Position numbers and translations under genes: made by a program. From Cellulophaga sp. BC115SP (GTDB lineage: Bacteria; Bacteroidota; Bacteroidia; Cytophagales; Spirosomataceae), in assembly GCF_009905545.1 (NCBI RefSeq), contig NZ_JAAALB010000007.1:62001-126000 (forward strand): 64,000 nucleotides of DNA, in the 5' to 3' direction. This document shows positions 54,915 to 61,925 of this stretch, one piece after another (position 1 is the stretch's first letter; each line of letters begins with the position of its first letter). The notes beneath the pieces were generated by a model, which was not told where the DNA came from, did not search any database, and saw only the letters and a list, made by a program, of their open reading frames with translations.

Positions 54915-56409
54915 GTAGGTGTATTGCTAATTGCTGTTGTCCTTGAGGGGTAGCTTCTACTTTGTCTATTTTTCGTATCCAATTGTTTATATTTTTGGAA
55001 CTGTCCTTAAACCATTCATCAATCGCTTTCATAATGGCTTCATCAGTGTCTTGACCCAGGATGATTCTTGCAACTTTTGCCGCTTCATCGTCTAAAGCTA
55101 AGGATGTTGCTAAAACTATATGCACGTTAATATCTATATCGCTTTCTAACAACCTTTTTGCTGTTAAATACGAAGTTCTACATGAAGCACACATGGGATT
55201 TAAAACCAGAATTAACCTATTTGAGGCATGTGGATTTCCCAATTGTAAAGTGTTTAAACCTTTGAAAAATGGAGGTAAAAGCAACTCCTTAGATAATAAT
55301 AAACTGATGTATTCTGGAGAAAGCTTAAGTTTTTGAAATTCTATATAGAGACTATCTGTTCGTAGTGATTTTTTTAATGGAGTCTTCACAAAAGCCCAAA
55401 AAATAGGGAAGATGAAGAATGATATACATGATAATAGGAAATTGTATCCTTGAAAAAGGCTTAATTCAACATTCTGAAATGAAATCGGTAACAATAACAA
55501 AAACTCCGTCCAAAGTAAAATCTGAACACATACACACATTGGACACCATTCTTTTACAACAATAGCTTGATAATAGATAGACCAAAATGTATAGGGTAGT
55601 GCCATAAGTGTAAAAAACAGAAGATATTTTGTCGCATCTGTATTTATCAATAATAATGCTAAGAAACCTCCAGTAAAATAGAATAAACCTATTTCAGACC
55701 AAGTTAGCCAACCCCAAAATTTACTTGCTTGAGAGTTTAGAATATTACTACAATTTGTTTTACTATTAATCTGACAAACACTTTTTAAAAAAGAATTATT
55801 AGCATCAAAATCATACCAAACCAACATAGTTGATGTTATGATACCAAAAGTTTTTGTCAGTAATAGAGCATAAAATTGAAAATTACTATCAATCGGTATT
55901 TGTTGCAGAATAGGATAAAGTATTATGCCTATAACTGTAAGCAAACCTGTTATTACGAATGGGATTCTTAGCTTTTCAACGATTTCATTTTTTCGTGCTT
56001 CTTTATAGTTTACTTCTCCAGATTGAGCATTAGGTTCAACCAATAGTGTTATACCATGCCATTTATGGATAAAATTATGAATTGGTTCTTTAAAAACTCC
56101 AGCGGTATCATGATACCATTCAACCAAATCATGCTCAATTTTTTTGATAGTGACAAACGTCCCACCATTTGCTTCAAAATAAGCAATAGCGGGCACTGGA
56201 ATAGTATGTAGTTGTTCGACCGAAAGTTTTGTAGCTAAATTAGGTATGTTAAACTCATTCAAAACATCACTCATTCCTAACAAAGTAGTAGCATTTTGAT
56301 GTTGTAGAAGTTTGTTTTTTAGACTTGTTGCTGTTACATTGATATTTGAGAACTTTATTAATTGCCAAAGTGCCTCAAAAGCATTTTTTTCGTTAGGATT
56401 TAATGTCAT
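54775..56409 (-). CDS. VKOR-family disulfide oxidase with dead C39-like N-terminus and C-terminal thioredoxin domain
   Basis: A 544-residue fusion. Residues 1-130 resemble a C39 peptidase domain (LLGMSDVLNEFNI, PAIAYFEANGGTFVTIKKI, WHGITLLVEP) but lack the catalytic Cys and the His, as in non-proteolytic domains that only bind substrate. Residues about 148-345 are membrane helices with the VKOR loop cysteines (Cys212, Cys220) and active-site pair WCPMC (Cys289, Cys292). Residues 395-540 form a thioredoxin/DsbA-like domain with CASC (Cys407, Cys410). VKOR passes electrons from the thioredoxin domain to quinone, making disulfides. It overlaps the upstream glycosyltransferase gene by 4 bp. Confidence 0.88.
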   Translation of the reverse strand: MTLNPNEKNAFEALWQLIKFSNINVTATSLKNKLLQHQNATTLLGMSDVLNEFNIPNLATKLSVEQLHTIPVPAIAYFEANGGTFVTIKKIEHDLVEWYHDTAGVFKEPIHNFIHKWHGITLLVEPNAQSGEVNYKEARKNEIVEKLRIPFVITGLLTVIGIILYPILQQIPIDSNFQFYALLLTKTFGIITSTMLVWYDFDANNSFLKSVCQINSKTNCSNILNSQASKFWGWLTWSEIGLFYFTGGFLALLLINTDATKYLLFFTLMALPYTFWSIYYQAIVVKEWCPMCVCVQILLWTEFLLLLPISFQNVELSLFQGYNFLLSCISFFIFPIFWAFVKTPLKKSLRTDSLYIEFQKLKLSPEYISLLLSKELLLPPFFKGLNTLQLGNPHASNRLILVLNPMCASCRTSYLTAKRLLESDIDINVHIVLATSLALDDEAAKVARIILGQDTDEAIMKAIDEWFKDSSKNINNWIRKIDKVEATPQGQQQLAIHLRWLELAGISEAPTTFLNNCEIPKIYLARDVEKIIKHYSTTGFANQQ

Positions 56410-57776
56410 AGTCCTAATTGATTTAGCGTTTTGTTTATGTTGTTTAGAGTATAAGAGCTTTTGATATGCTGATTTACTTCTCTGATTTTCTCTCTGAAAA
56501 CATCCTGATTAAGTAATTGATCTATCTTGGTTCTCATATCGTGAGTACGCTCGTAAGCGAAATTCCCTCTAAGTCCAATACCATGTAATTCCACTTTCAA
56601 ACCATTTCCATTTTGGTCGTATTGTAAATCCAAAGGATAAACCAACATGGGTACTTCATATTCAATTGCTTCTTTAATAGAGCCTAAACCGCCATGTGTA
56701 ATGAACAAATCGGCTTTTCTTAATACTTCAAGCTGTGGTACACGAGTAAAAAAAAGGATTTTTTCTGATATTTTTTGTTGTGATTTAAGGGTCTCAATTA
56801 CGAAATGATTTACAGAAATGATTAGGTGAACATCTTCTAACTCATTTATTATACTGATTAAATTTGATATAAAATTTAAAAGTGTTTTATCTGGTCCAGT
56901 ATAGTAAGTGCCAAAACTACAGTATATCATTTTTTGTCCCTTACTTTTAACTTTTGTGAGGTTTTCCCAAGCATCCAGAAACGTCTTATCCAATTCTGTA
57001 TCTCTCCTCTGATTTCTGGTGCATAAGCCTAAGTAATGTTGCCAGTCTCTTTTTACTTCAGACGATACTTCAAATTCGAGTGGTGCTGCGATGATCTCAG
57101 GAATACCTTTAAACATTTTCGTGAAAGCATTGTCTTTATCTAGAGTATCTTCTGTAACTCCGCTTTCTTTAAAAATTCTTCGATTTTGTTGTTCATTTAG
57201 GTAGCTCAATAACCATATTTTAGGTTTTTTAATATGATTCCAAAAATGCGTAGTTATTGAAAACTCAATCTTCCTATTAGCATTACTAATATTTTTATTT
57301 TTTATCCATGTACCATCAGAAACTATAGGGTAACCATCTATCTTATACGTCGATAACATAGGATTAAAAAAAATAATATTCAATTCTTGATTTATCGTTT
57401 TCAACACGAAATAATCGGTACTACTAAATATATCAATAATGACAGTTTGGGGGTTAATATTTTGAATAAGTTTAACAAGCTCTCGTTTTCTGAATTCAAA
57501 AATCTCATTCTTACGATAGGCTCTCACTAAACTCCAAAAACTTAGTGTTTGCTTTTTTTCAGATAAAATATAGCCAGGCTCCATGCCTATCATTATTCTG
57601 AATTGGCTATGCATGACACTATTATAACCATTTTCTTCCACTAATTCCTTTAATACGTCATTTGTTACAGCAAAGTAGATATCATATTTTTCAGCAATGA
57701 GATCTGCAAGATACATGGCTGGCATTACGTGGCTACGAATGGAGGCAGTCAGAAATAAAATATTTGATTTGCTCAT
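56406..57776 (-). CDS. GT-B glycosyltransferase (GT1/UGT, macrolide-transferase type)
   Basis: A 456-residue cytoplasmic enzyme. The N-terminal half opens SNILFLTASIRSHVMPAMYLADLIAEKYD, the C-terminal half has the nucleotide-sugar motif FITHGGLGSIKEAIEYEVP and DLQYDQNGNGLKVE near residues 360-395. GT1 enzymes glycosylate small molecules and occasionally peptides. As the first gene of the peptide locus (overlapping the VKOR gene by 4 bp) it probably modifies the peptides or a related product, but the acceptor cannot be read from sequence. Confidence 0.85.
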   Translation of the reverse strand: MSKSNILFLTASIRSHVMPAMYLADLIAEKYDIYFAVTNDVLKELVEENGYNSVMHSQFRIMIGMEPGYILSEKKQTLSFWSLVRAYRKNEIFEFRKRELVKLIQNINPQTVIIDIFSSTDYFVLKTINQELNIIFFNPMLSTYKIDGYPIVSDGTWIKNKNISNANRKIEFSITTHFWNHIKKPKIWLLSYLNEQQNRRIFKESGVTEDTLDKDNAFTKMFKGIPEIIAAPLEFEVSSEVKRDWQHYLGLCTRNQRRDTELDKTFLDAWENLTKVKSKGQKMIYCSFGTYYTGPDKTLLNFISNLISIINELEDVHLIISVNHFVIETLKSQQKISEKILFFTRVPQLEVLRKADLFITHGGLGSIKEAIEYEVPMLVYPLDLQYDQNGNGLKVELHGIGLRGNFAYERTHDMRTKIDQLLNQDVFREKIREVNQHIKSSYTLNNINKTLNQLGL

Positions 57777-57840
57777 ATTTCAAGTTAGAGTGTAAAATAA
57801 CTATAATTTACCTAGAACAGGTTACTCACTAGAGCCAATA

Positions 57841-57872
57841 CAAAATTGCTTGAAATTAGAGATAATGTTCAA
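57841..57872 (-). promoter_or_regulatory. Candidate promoter of the peptide locus
   Basis: On the reverse strand TTG (57870-57872) is followed by 21 nt and CAATTTTG (57841-57848), one base off TAnnTTTG. Transcription would start near 57834, about 58 nt before the glycosyltransferase ATG. The -33 TTG touches the 37-bp palindrome. Confidence 0.35.
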
Positions 57873-57907
57873 TCTAAATATAGATAATATTTATCTATAT
57901 TTAGATT
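57871..57907. promoter_or_regulatory. Perfect 37-bp palindrome, putative operator
   Basis: Two 17-bp arms (57871-57887 and 57891-57907) are exact reverse complements around TAT. It lies between the divergent glycosyltransferase and XRE genes, next to promoter candidates on both strands. A site for the XRE regulator is the natural guess. Confidence 0.6.
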
Positions 57908-57929
57908 ATATTTATTCTTCAATATTTTA

Positions 57930-57937
57930 TATTTTTG
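57930..57937 (+). promoter_or_regulatory. Candidate -7 element for the XRE gene
   Basis: TATTTTTG matches TAnnTTTG exactly, 22 nt after the palindrome, with transcription starting near 57944. The -33 position would fall at the palindrome edge and shows no TTTG. Confidence 0.4.
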
Positions 57938-58023
57938 TGTTAATTTATAAACCAATACGATTAAATTTTTATATATTCTATAATCTCTCTAGTTTACTCA
58001 ACTTTATAATAGCCTCATCTACT

Positions 58024-58224
58024 ATGTCACACTTAGGAAAAAATATCAGAAATCTACGTTTGAAAAACCGTCTTTCTCAGGCTGAATTGGCCGATTTAGT
58101 TCAAATTCCTTCACAAAGTAAAATATCTGCTTGGGAAAGCGATAAGAGTGTTCCTAATGTTATAGAAGCACAACGCCTTGCTCAAACCTTAGGTGTAAGT
58201 CTCGATACTTTATTACGCTTCTAG
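58024..58224 (+). CDS. XRE-family HTH transcriptional regulator
   Basis: A 66-residue single-domain Cro/CI-type helix-turn-helix protein: LGKNIRNLRLKNRLSQAELADL, then SKISAWESDKSVPN and AQRLAQTLGVSLDTLL. I chose the ATG at 58024 because it opens the domain exactly; a longer frame from 57850 would add 58 residues of AT-rich, non-domain sequence and run through the palindrome region. It is divergent from the peptide locus and separated from it by the 37-bp palindrome, so it may control that locus and itself. Confidence 0.85.
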   Translation: MSHLGKNIRNLRLKNRLSQAELADLVQIPSQSKISAWESDKSVPNVIEAQRLAQTLGVSLDTLLRF

Positions 58225-58258
58225 TAAAAATAATTCCCCATTTTTTGTAAAAATCACC

Positions 58259-58317
58259 TTACTGAGCTGTAAGAGCGAGTCATGATAAAAATCAGACAGA
58301 TTCTTACAGCTCAGTAA
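58259..58317 (+). terminator. Terminator after the XRE gene
   Basis: A perfect 16-bp stem (58259-58274 with 58302-58317) with a 27-nt loop is followed by TTTTTAT. Confidence 0.65.
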
Positions 58318-58416
58318 TTTTTATCATAAATGGTATGCTTGCATAATATTTTTATTTGTATTATTTTTACTTAAAATAGAATATAACTTTTAAAGAAATA
58401 AAATCCTATTTAATAT

Positions 58417-60225
58417 ATGGCACAACAATATTCTCGTCGAAATCTCGACTTTATGCTCAAGGAGGTACTCAAAGTGGGAGAACTTACGCAGTATCCTCAT
58501 TTTCAGGATTACACGCCTGATATGTTTGATATGGTATTGGATACGGCTGAGGAAATTGCCGACAAAATCATGCGTCCTGCCTACGTGGAATCAGACCGTA
58601 AACAACCTGAGCTTATCAATGGTCAGGTAAAAGTGCATCCTGCTGTAAAGGATTATATGAAAGCGATGGGGGATTCTGGCATGATTAGCGCCACTTTCCA
58701 CTATGAGCATGGTGGACAGCAATTGCCTTTGTTGGTCAATGCCGCCAATGAGTTTATTCGTGGAGCTGCGCATAATTCATTTGTCATGTTTACGGGCTTG
58801 ACTGCTGGTTCGGCACATTTGATTTATTCTTTTGGCTCAAAAGAATTGCAAGAAAAATTTGCAGATCGTATGATTACTGCTGAGTGGACAGGCACAATGT
58901 GCTTGACTGAACCTCAAGCAGGAAGTTCTTTGTCGGATGTCGTGACTACGGCTTCACCTCAGGCAGATGGAACCTATAAAATCAAAGGACAAAAAGTATT
59001 TATCTCTGCGGGCGATCATGATATTGCTGATAATATTATTCATTTAGTTTTGGCAAGAATCGAAGGCGCTCCGCTGGGGACGAAAGGTATTTCTTTGTTT
59101 GTGGTACCGAAGTTTAGAGCCGACGACGCTGGTAATTATACGATAGACAATGACGTGGTTTCGACAGGTATTTATCATAAAATGGGTCAAAAAGCTACGC
59201 CAGCGATGCACTTGACTTTTGGCGATAAGGATAATTCTGTGGGATATTTGGTAGGAGAGGCCAATCGTGGTTTGCAATATATGTTCCAAATGATGAACGA
59301 AGCTCGTTTGGGCGTGGGTATGGGTGGTACTTATATTGCTTCGGCTGCTTATTATGCGGCTTTGGAGTATGCCCAAGAGCGTCCGCAAGGTCGTAGATTA
59401 ACCAATAAAAATCTCGTTGATGCACAAACATTCATTATCAATCACCCTGATGTTCGTCGTATGCTGACGTTCCAAAAGGCGATTGTCGAAGGTTGTATTG
59501 GTTTGTTGTTTCAATGTTATTGGTGGCAAGATATGATTCATGGCTTGGGTAGCGATAGCGAGGAGGCAAAAGCTTATCAAACGATGCTAGATTTGATGAC
59601 GACGGTTGCCAAAACGTATCCAGCCGAATATGGTATCAAAGCGGTAAATGAAGGTTTGCAAGTATTTGGAGGGTATGGATATACCGAAGATTTTCCGTTG
59701 GAGCAAATGGCACGTGATGTAAGAATTATGTCGATTTATGAAGGTACGACGGGAATCCATTCTTTGAATTTACTGGGTAGAGGAGTTACCGCTAACGGTG
59801 GTAAAGCGCCTCAACTTCTTTTTGCAGAAGTGATGAAAACCGTCACAGAAGCCAAAACACATGAAGTCTTGTTACCGTATGCCGAAAAGCTAGAAAAGGA
59901 ATTAGGTCGTTTACAAAAAGTGACTATGCACTTGCTTGACTTGGCCGCCCAAGGAAACAATGAGGTATTTTTGGCAGATGCTACTTTGTATATGGAGTTG
60001 TTTGGTATTATCACCGTGGCTTGGCAATGGTTGAAACAAGGCGTTGTTGCACAAAATGCGATAGAACAACAAGCGCCGACGGGCGATGAGTTGGCGTTCT
60101 ATCAAGATAAAATCCACACAATGAAATTCTATTTTCATTATGAACTAATCAAGACTTTGAGCCTTGCCGCAAGATTGTTGGATACAGAAGTACTGACGGT
60201 GTTACATGAGGAGGTAGAAGCCTAG
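58417..60225 (+). CDS. Acyl-CoA dehydrogenase
   Basis: A 602-residue FAD enzyme of the long AidB/FadE-like type, with an N-terminal helical domain, LTEPQAGSSLSDV near 166-178 binding FAD and substrate, and the catalytic region GYGYTEDFPLEQMARDVRI then SIYEGTTGIHSLNLLGR. A C-terminal helical extension (about 470-600) is usual in this subgroup. It oxidises acyl-CoA to 2-enoyl-CoA in fatty-acid breakdown. It is transcribed alone; a convergent DUF1684 gene follows. Confidence 0.93.
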   Translation: MAQQYSRRNLDFMLKEVLKVGELTQYPHFQDYTPDMFDMVLDTAEEIADKIMRPAYVESDRKQPELINGQVKVHPAVKDYMKAMGDSGMISATFHYEHGGQQLPLLVNAANEFIRGAAHNSFVMFTGLTAGSAHLIYSFGSKELQEKFADRMITAEWTGTMCLTEPQAGSSLSDVVTTASPQADGTYKIKGQKVFISAGDHDIADNIIHLVLARIEGAPLGTKGISLFVVPKFRADDAGNYTIDNDVVSTGIYHKMGQKATPAMHLTFGDKDNSVGYLVGEANRGLQYMFQMMNEARLGVGMGGTYIASAAYYAALEYAQERPQGRRLTNKNLVDAQTFIINHPDVRRMLTFQKAIVEGCIGLLFQCYWWQDMIHGLGSDSEEAKAYQTMLDLMTTVAKTYPAEYGIKAVNEGLQVFGGYGYTEDFPLEQMARDVRIMSIYEGTTGIHSLNLLGRGVTANGGKAPQLLFAEVMKTVTEAKTHEVLLPYAEKLEKELGRLQKVTMHLLDLAAQGNNEVFLADATLYMELFGIITVAWQWLKQGVVAQNAIEQQAPTGDELAFYQDKIHTMKFYFHYELIKTLSLAARLLDTEVLTVLHEEVEA

Positions 60226-60253
60226 CTGCTATCTATTTCGGATTTGAGATTTG

Positions 60254-60294
60254 AGATTTCGGAAATGAAGGAATATGCCTTATTTCCGAAATCT
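60254..60294. terminator. Inverted repeat between convergent genes, made of GATTTGAGATTT words
   Basis: AGATTTCGGAAAT (60254-60266) pairs with ATTTCCGAAATCT (60282-60294). Further GATTTGAGAT copies lie to the left and their complement to the right. It probably terminates both converging transcripts, without a long T-run. Confidence 0.5.
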
Positions 60295-60317
60295 TAAATC
60301 CCATATCTCCAACCAAA

Positions 60318-60923
60318 TTAGAGTTTTTCACCTGCTGTTACTGCCATTGGAATCAAGTTTTCTGCTGGTGGTAGCGGACAAGTAAAGGTATGGTTGTAGG
60401 CACAAAAAGGATGATAGGCTAAGTTAAAATCAATCTCAATTTGTGAATCTTTCTCGTTCTTAGGATCAAGATCAATATATCTTCCTGCACCATAAGTTTC
60501 TTTACCAGAGGTCAAGTCTTTGAAAGGTAAGAACAACATTCCTTCACTATTGATAAATAGTTTCAACGAAACCTTTTTACCATCTTTTTCAAAACTAATA
60601 TTCCCGTAAGGTTCATAGGTTTCTGTTTCGCCTCCCGTCATTTGGATTTCGAATTTCTGACCACTTTTTACTTTATCTATTTTTCCTAAAATCTTCCAAG
60701 CTGGATCTATTTCAAAATACGGTAATCCTTTGAAAGTTGCTTTGTCTTCGATAGGGGATTCTTTTCCTGTTTTGAAAAACTCGTCCTTTTCTTTACGAGC
60801 CTTTTGGAGTTGTTGCGTGTAGGCAGCGTTATCCTGCTTCGGTGCCGATTCGCTTCCGTTGAATATGGTATAGCCAACAATGACTAAAATCACTAAACCG
60901 ATAATCCATTTTAAATTTTTCAT
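60318..60923 (-). CDS. DUF1684-domain protein
   Basis: A 201-residue protein from the ATG at 60923 (MKNLKWIIGLVILVIVGY, a signal anchor). A promoter-like -7 element at 60962-60969 lies inside the longer frame that would start at 60986, which supports the shorter start. The DUF1684 core has ARKEKDEFFK near 42-51, GAGRYIDLDP, and the family ending HPFCAYNHTFTCPLPPAENLIP. The family has no proven activity. Confidence 0.85.
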   Translation of the reverse strand: MKNLKWIIGLVILVIVGYTIFNGSESAPKQDNAAYTQQLQKARKEKDEFFKTGKESPIEDKATFKGLPYFEIDPAWKILGKIDKVKSGQKFEIQMTGGETETYEPYGNISFEKDGKKVSLKLFINSEGMLFLPFKDLTSGKETYGAGRYIDLDPKNEKDSQIEIDFNLAYHPFCAYNHTFTCPLPPAENLIPMAVTAGEKL

Positions 60924-60961
60924 TTGCTTCTGAAATTCGCCTTTTGTTCGTTCTTTGTTTG

Positions 60962-60969
60962 CAAAGATA
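60962..60969 (-). promoter_or_regulatory. Candidate -7 element for the DUF1684 gene
   Basis: The reverse strand reads TATCTTTG, an exact TAnnTTTG match, about 40 nt before the preferred start at 60923. Confidence 0.45.
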
Positions 60970-61056
60970 ACAATAGAGGCAATCATTTGTTGGAGCTTGT
61001 TGTTAAAGAATACAAAGGCGCCAAGTTTTGAAGTGAAAGCGATTCCAATAAATCCT

Positions 61057-61064
61057 TAACTTTG
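61057..61064 (+). promoter_or_regulatory. Candidate -7 element for riboflavin synthase
   Basis: TAACTTTG matches TAnnTTTG exactly; transcription would start near 61071, leaving a leader of about 34 nt. A TTTG at 61027 is slightly too far upstream. The short leader leaves no room for an FMN riboswitch. Confidence 0.45.
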
Positions 61065-61104
61065 CGCCTGCTAATGCAAATTTTCATTTTAATCTTTTAC
61101 AACT

Positions 61105-61692
61105 ATGTTTACAGGAATTGTTGAGGCTATCGGCGAGGTGGTGGATATTCATAAAGAAGGTACAAATATTACATTTACGCTCACTTGTCCGTTTACCAAT
61201 GAGTTAAAAATCGACCAAAGTTTATCTCATAATGGGGTTTGTCTTACGGTGATTGCCATAGAAGGAAATCTATACTCAGTAACGGCGATTGATGAGACTT
61301 TGAAGAAAACCAATCTTGGAAAATTGGAGGTAGGCTCAAAAGTAAACCTTGAGCGTTGTATGCCTGCTAATGGTCGTTTTGATGGGCATATTGTACAAGG
61401 GCACGTCGACCAAATTGGTCGTGTAACAGCGATTACCCCACAAGACGGTTCGTGGTTATATGACTTTGAATATGAACCAGAAGGACAAAATATTACGGTA
61501 GAAAAAGGCTCGATTTGTATTAACGGAACCAGTTTGACCGTTTTTAATTCAGGTACTAATACTTTCCGTGTGGCGATTATTCCTTACACGTATGAACATA
61601 CAGTTTTTCATACTTTGAAAGTAGACGATATCGTCAATTTAGAATTTGATATTGTAGGAAAGTACATTCGTAAAATGATGAATTTAGGATAG
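61105..61692 (+). CDS. ribE: Riboflavin synthase, alpha subunit
   Basis: A 195-residue protein with two lumazine-binding repeats: MFTGIVEAIGEV at the start, SHNGVCLTV near 48-56, then FDGHIVQGHVDQIG near 92-105 and GSICINGTSLTVF near 135-147. It turns two molecules of 6,7-dimethyl-8-ribityllumazine into riboflavin. The length is close to the usual 200-215 residues. It is transcribed alone; other rib genes are not in the window. Confidence 0.95.
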   Translation: MFTGIVEAIGEVVDIHKEGTNITFTLTCPFTNELKIDQSLSHNGVCLTVIAIEGNLYSVTAIDETLKKTNLGKLEVGSKVNLERCMPANGRFDGHIVQGHVDQIGRVTAITPQDGSWLYDFEYEPEGQNITVEKGSICINGTSLTVFNSGTNTFRVAIIPYTYEHTVFHTLKVDDIVNLEFDIVGKYIRKMMNLG

Positions 61693-61759
61693 ATTTTGAA
61701 CACTAAATAGCCTAAGGTCAAAAGCCATTTTAAGTGGTTAAAATCATATTTAATTTCTT

Positions 61760-61800
61760 GACACAAGGCAAATAGTGTTTAAAACTATTTGCCTTGTGTC
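61760..61800 (+). terminator. Terminator-like hairpin after ribE
   Basis: A perfect 17-bp stem (61760-61776 with 61784-61800) with a 7-nt loop, built from GCCTTGTG-type words also seen near 37941. No clean T-run follows, so it may be a dispersed repeat acting as terminator. Confidence 0.6.
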
Positions 61801-61925
61801 TCTTGCCTAATAAATAAATATTATTCTGTATAGTTGCTAAATGTAAAATGTTGATAATTAGAAATTTATATTCATAATTTACAATTTATCATTCAACACT
61901 CGTACTGTAAAACCTCTTGTTAATA

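Noticed and set aside
57850-58023. N-terminal extension of the XRE regulator
   Set aside because: The extension is encoded by palindrome and AT-rich promoter DNA, and the HTH domain starts exactly at the ATG at 58024.
61027-61104. FMN riboswitch upstream of riboflavin synthase
   Set aside because: The leader after the likely promoter is only about 34 nt, too short for the RFN element.
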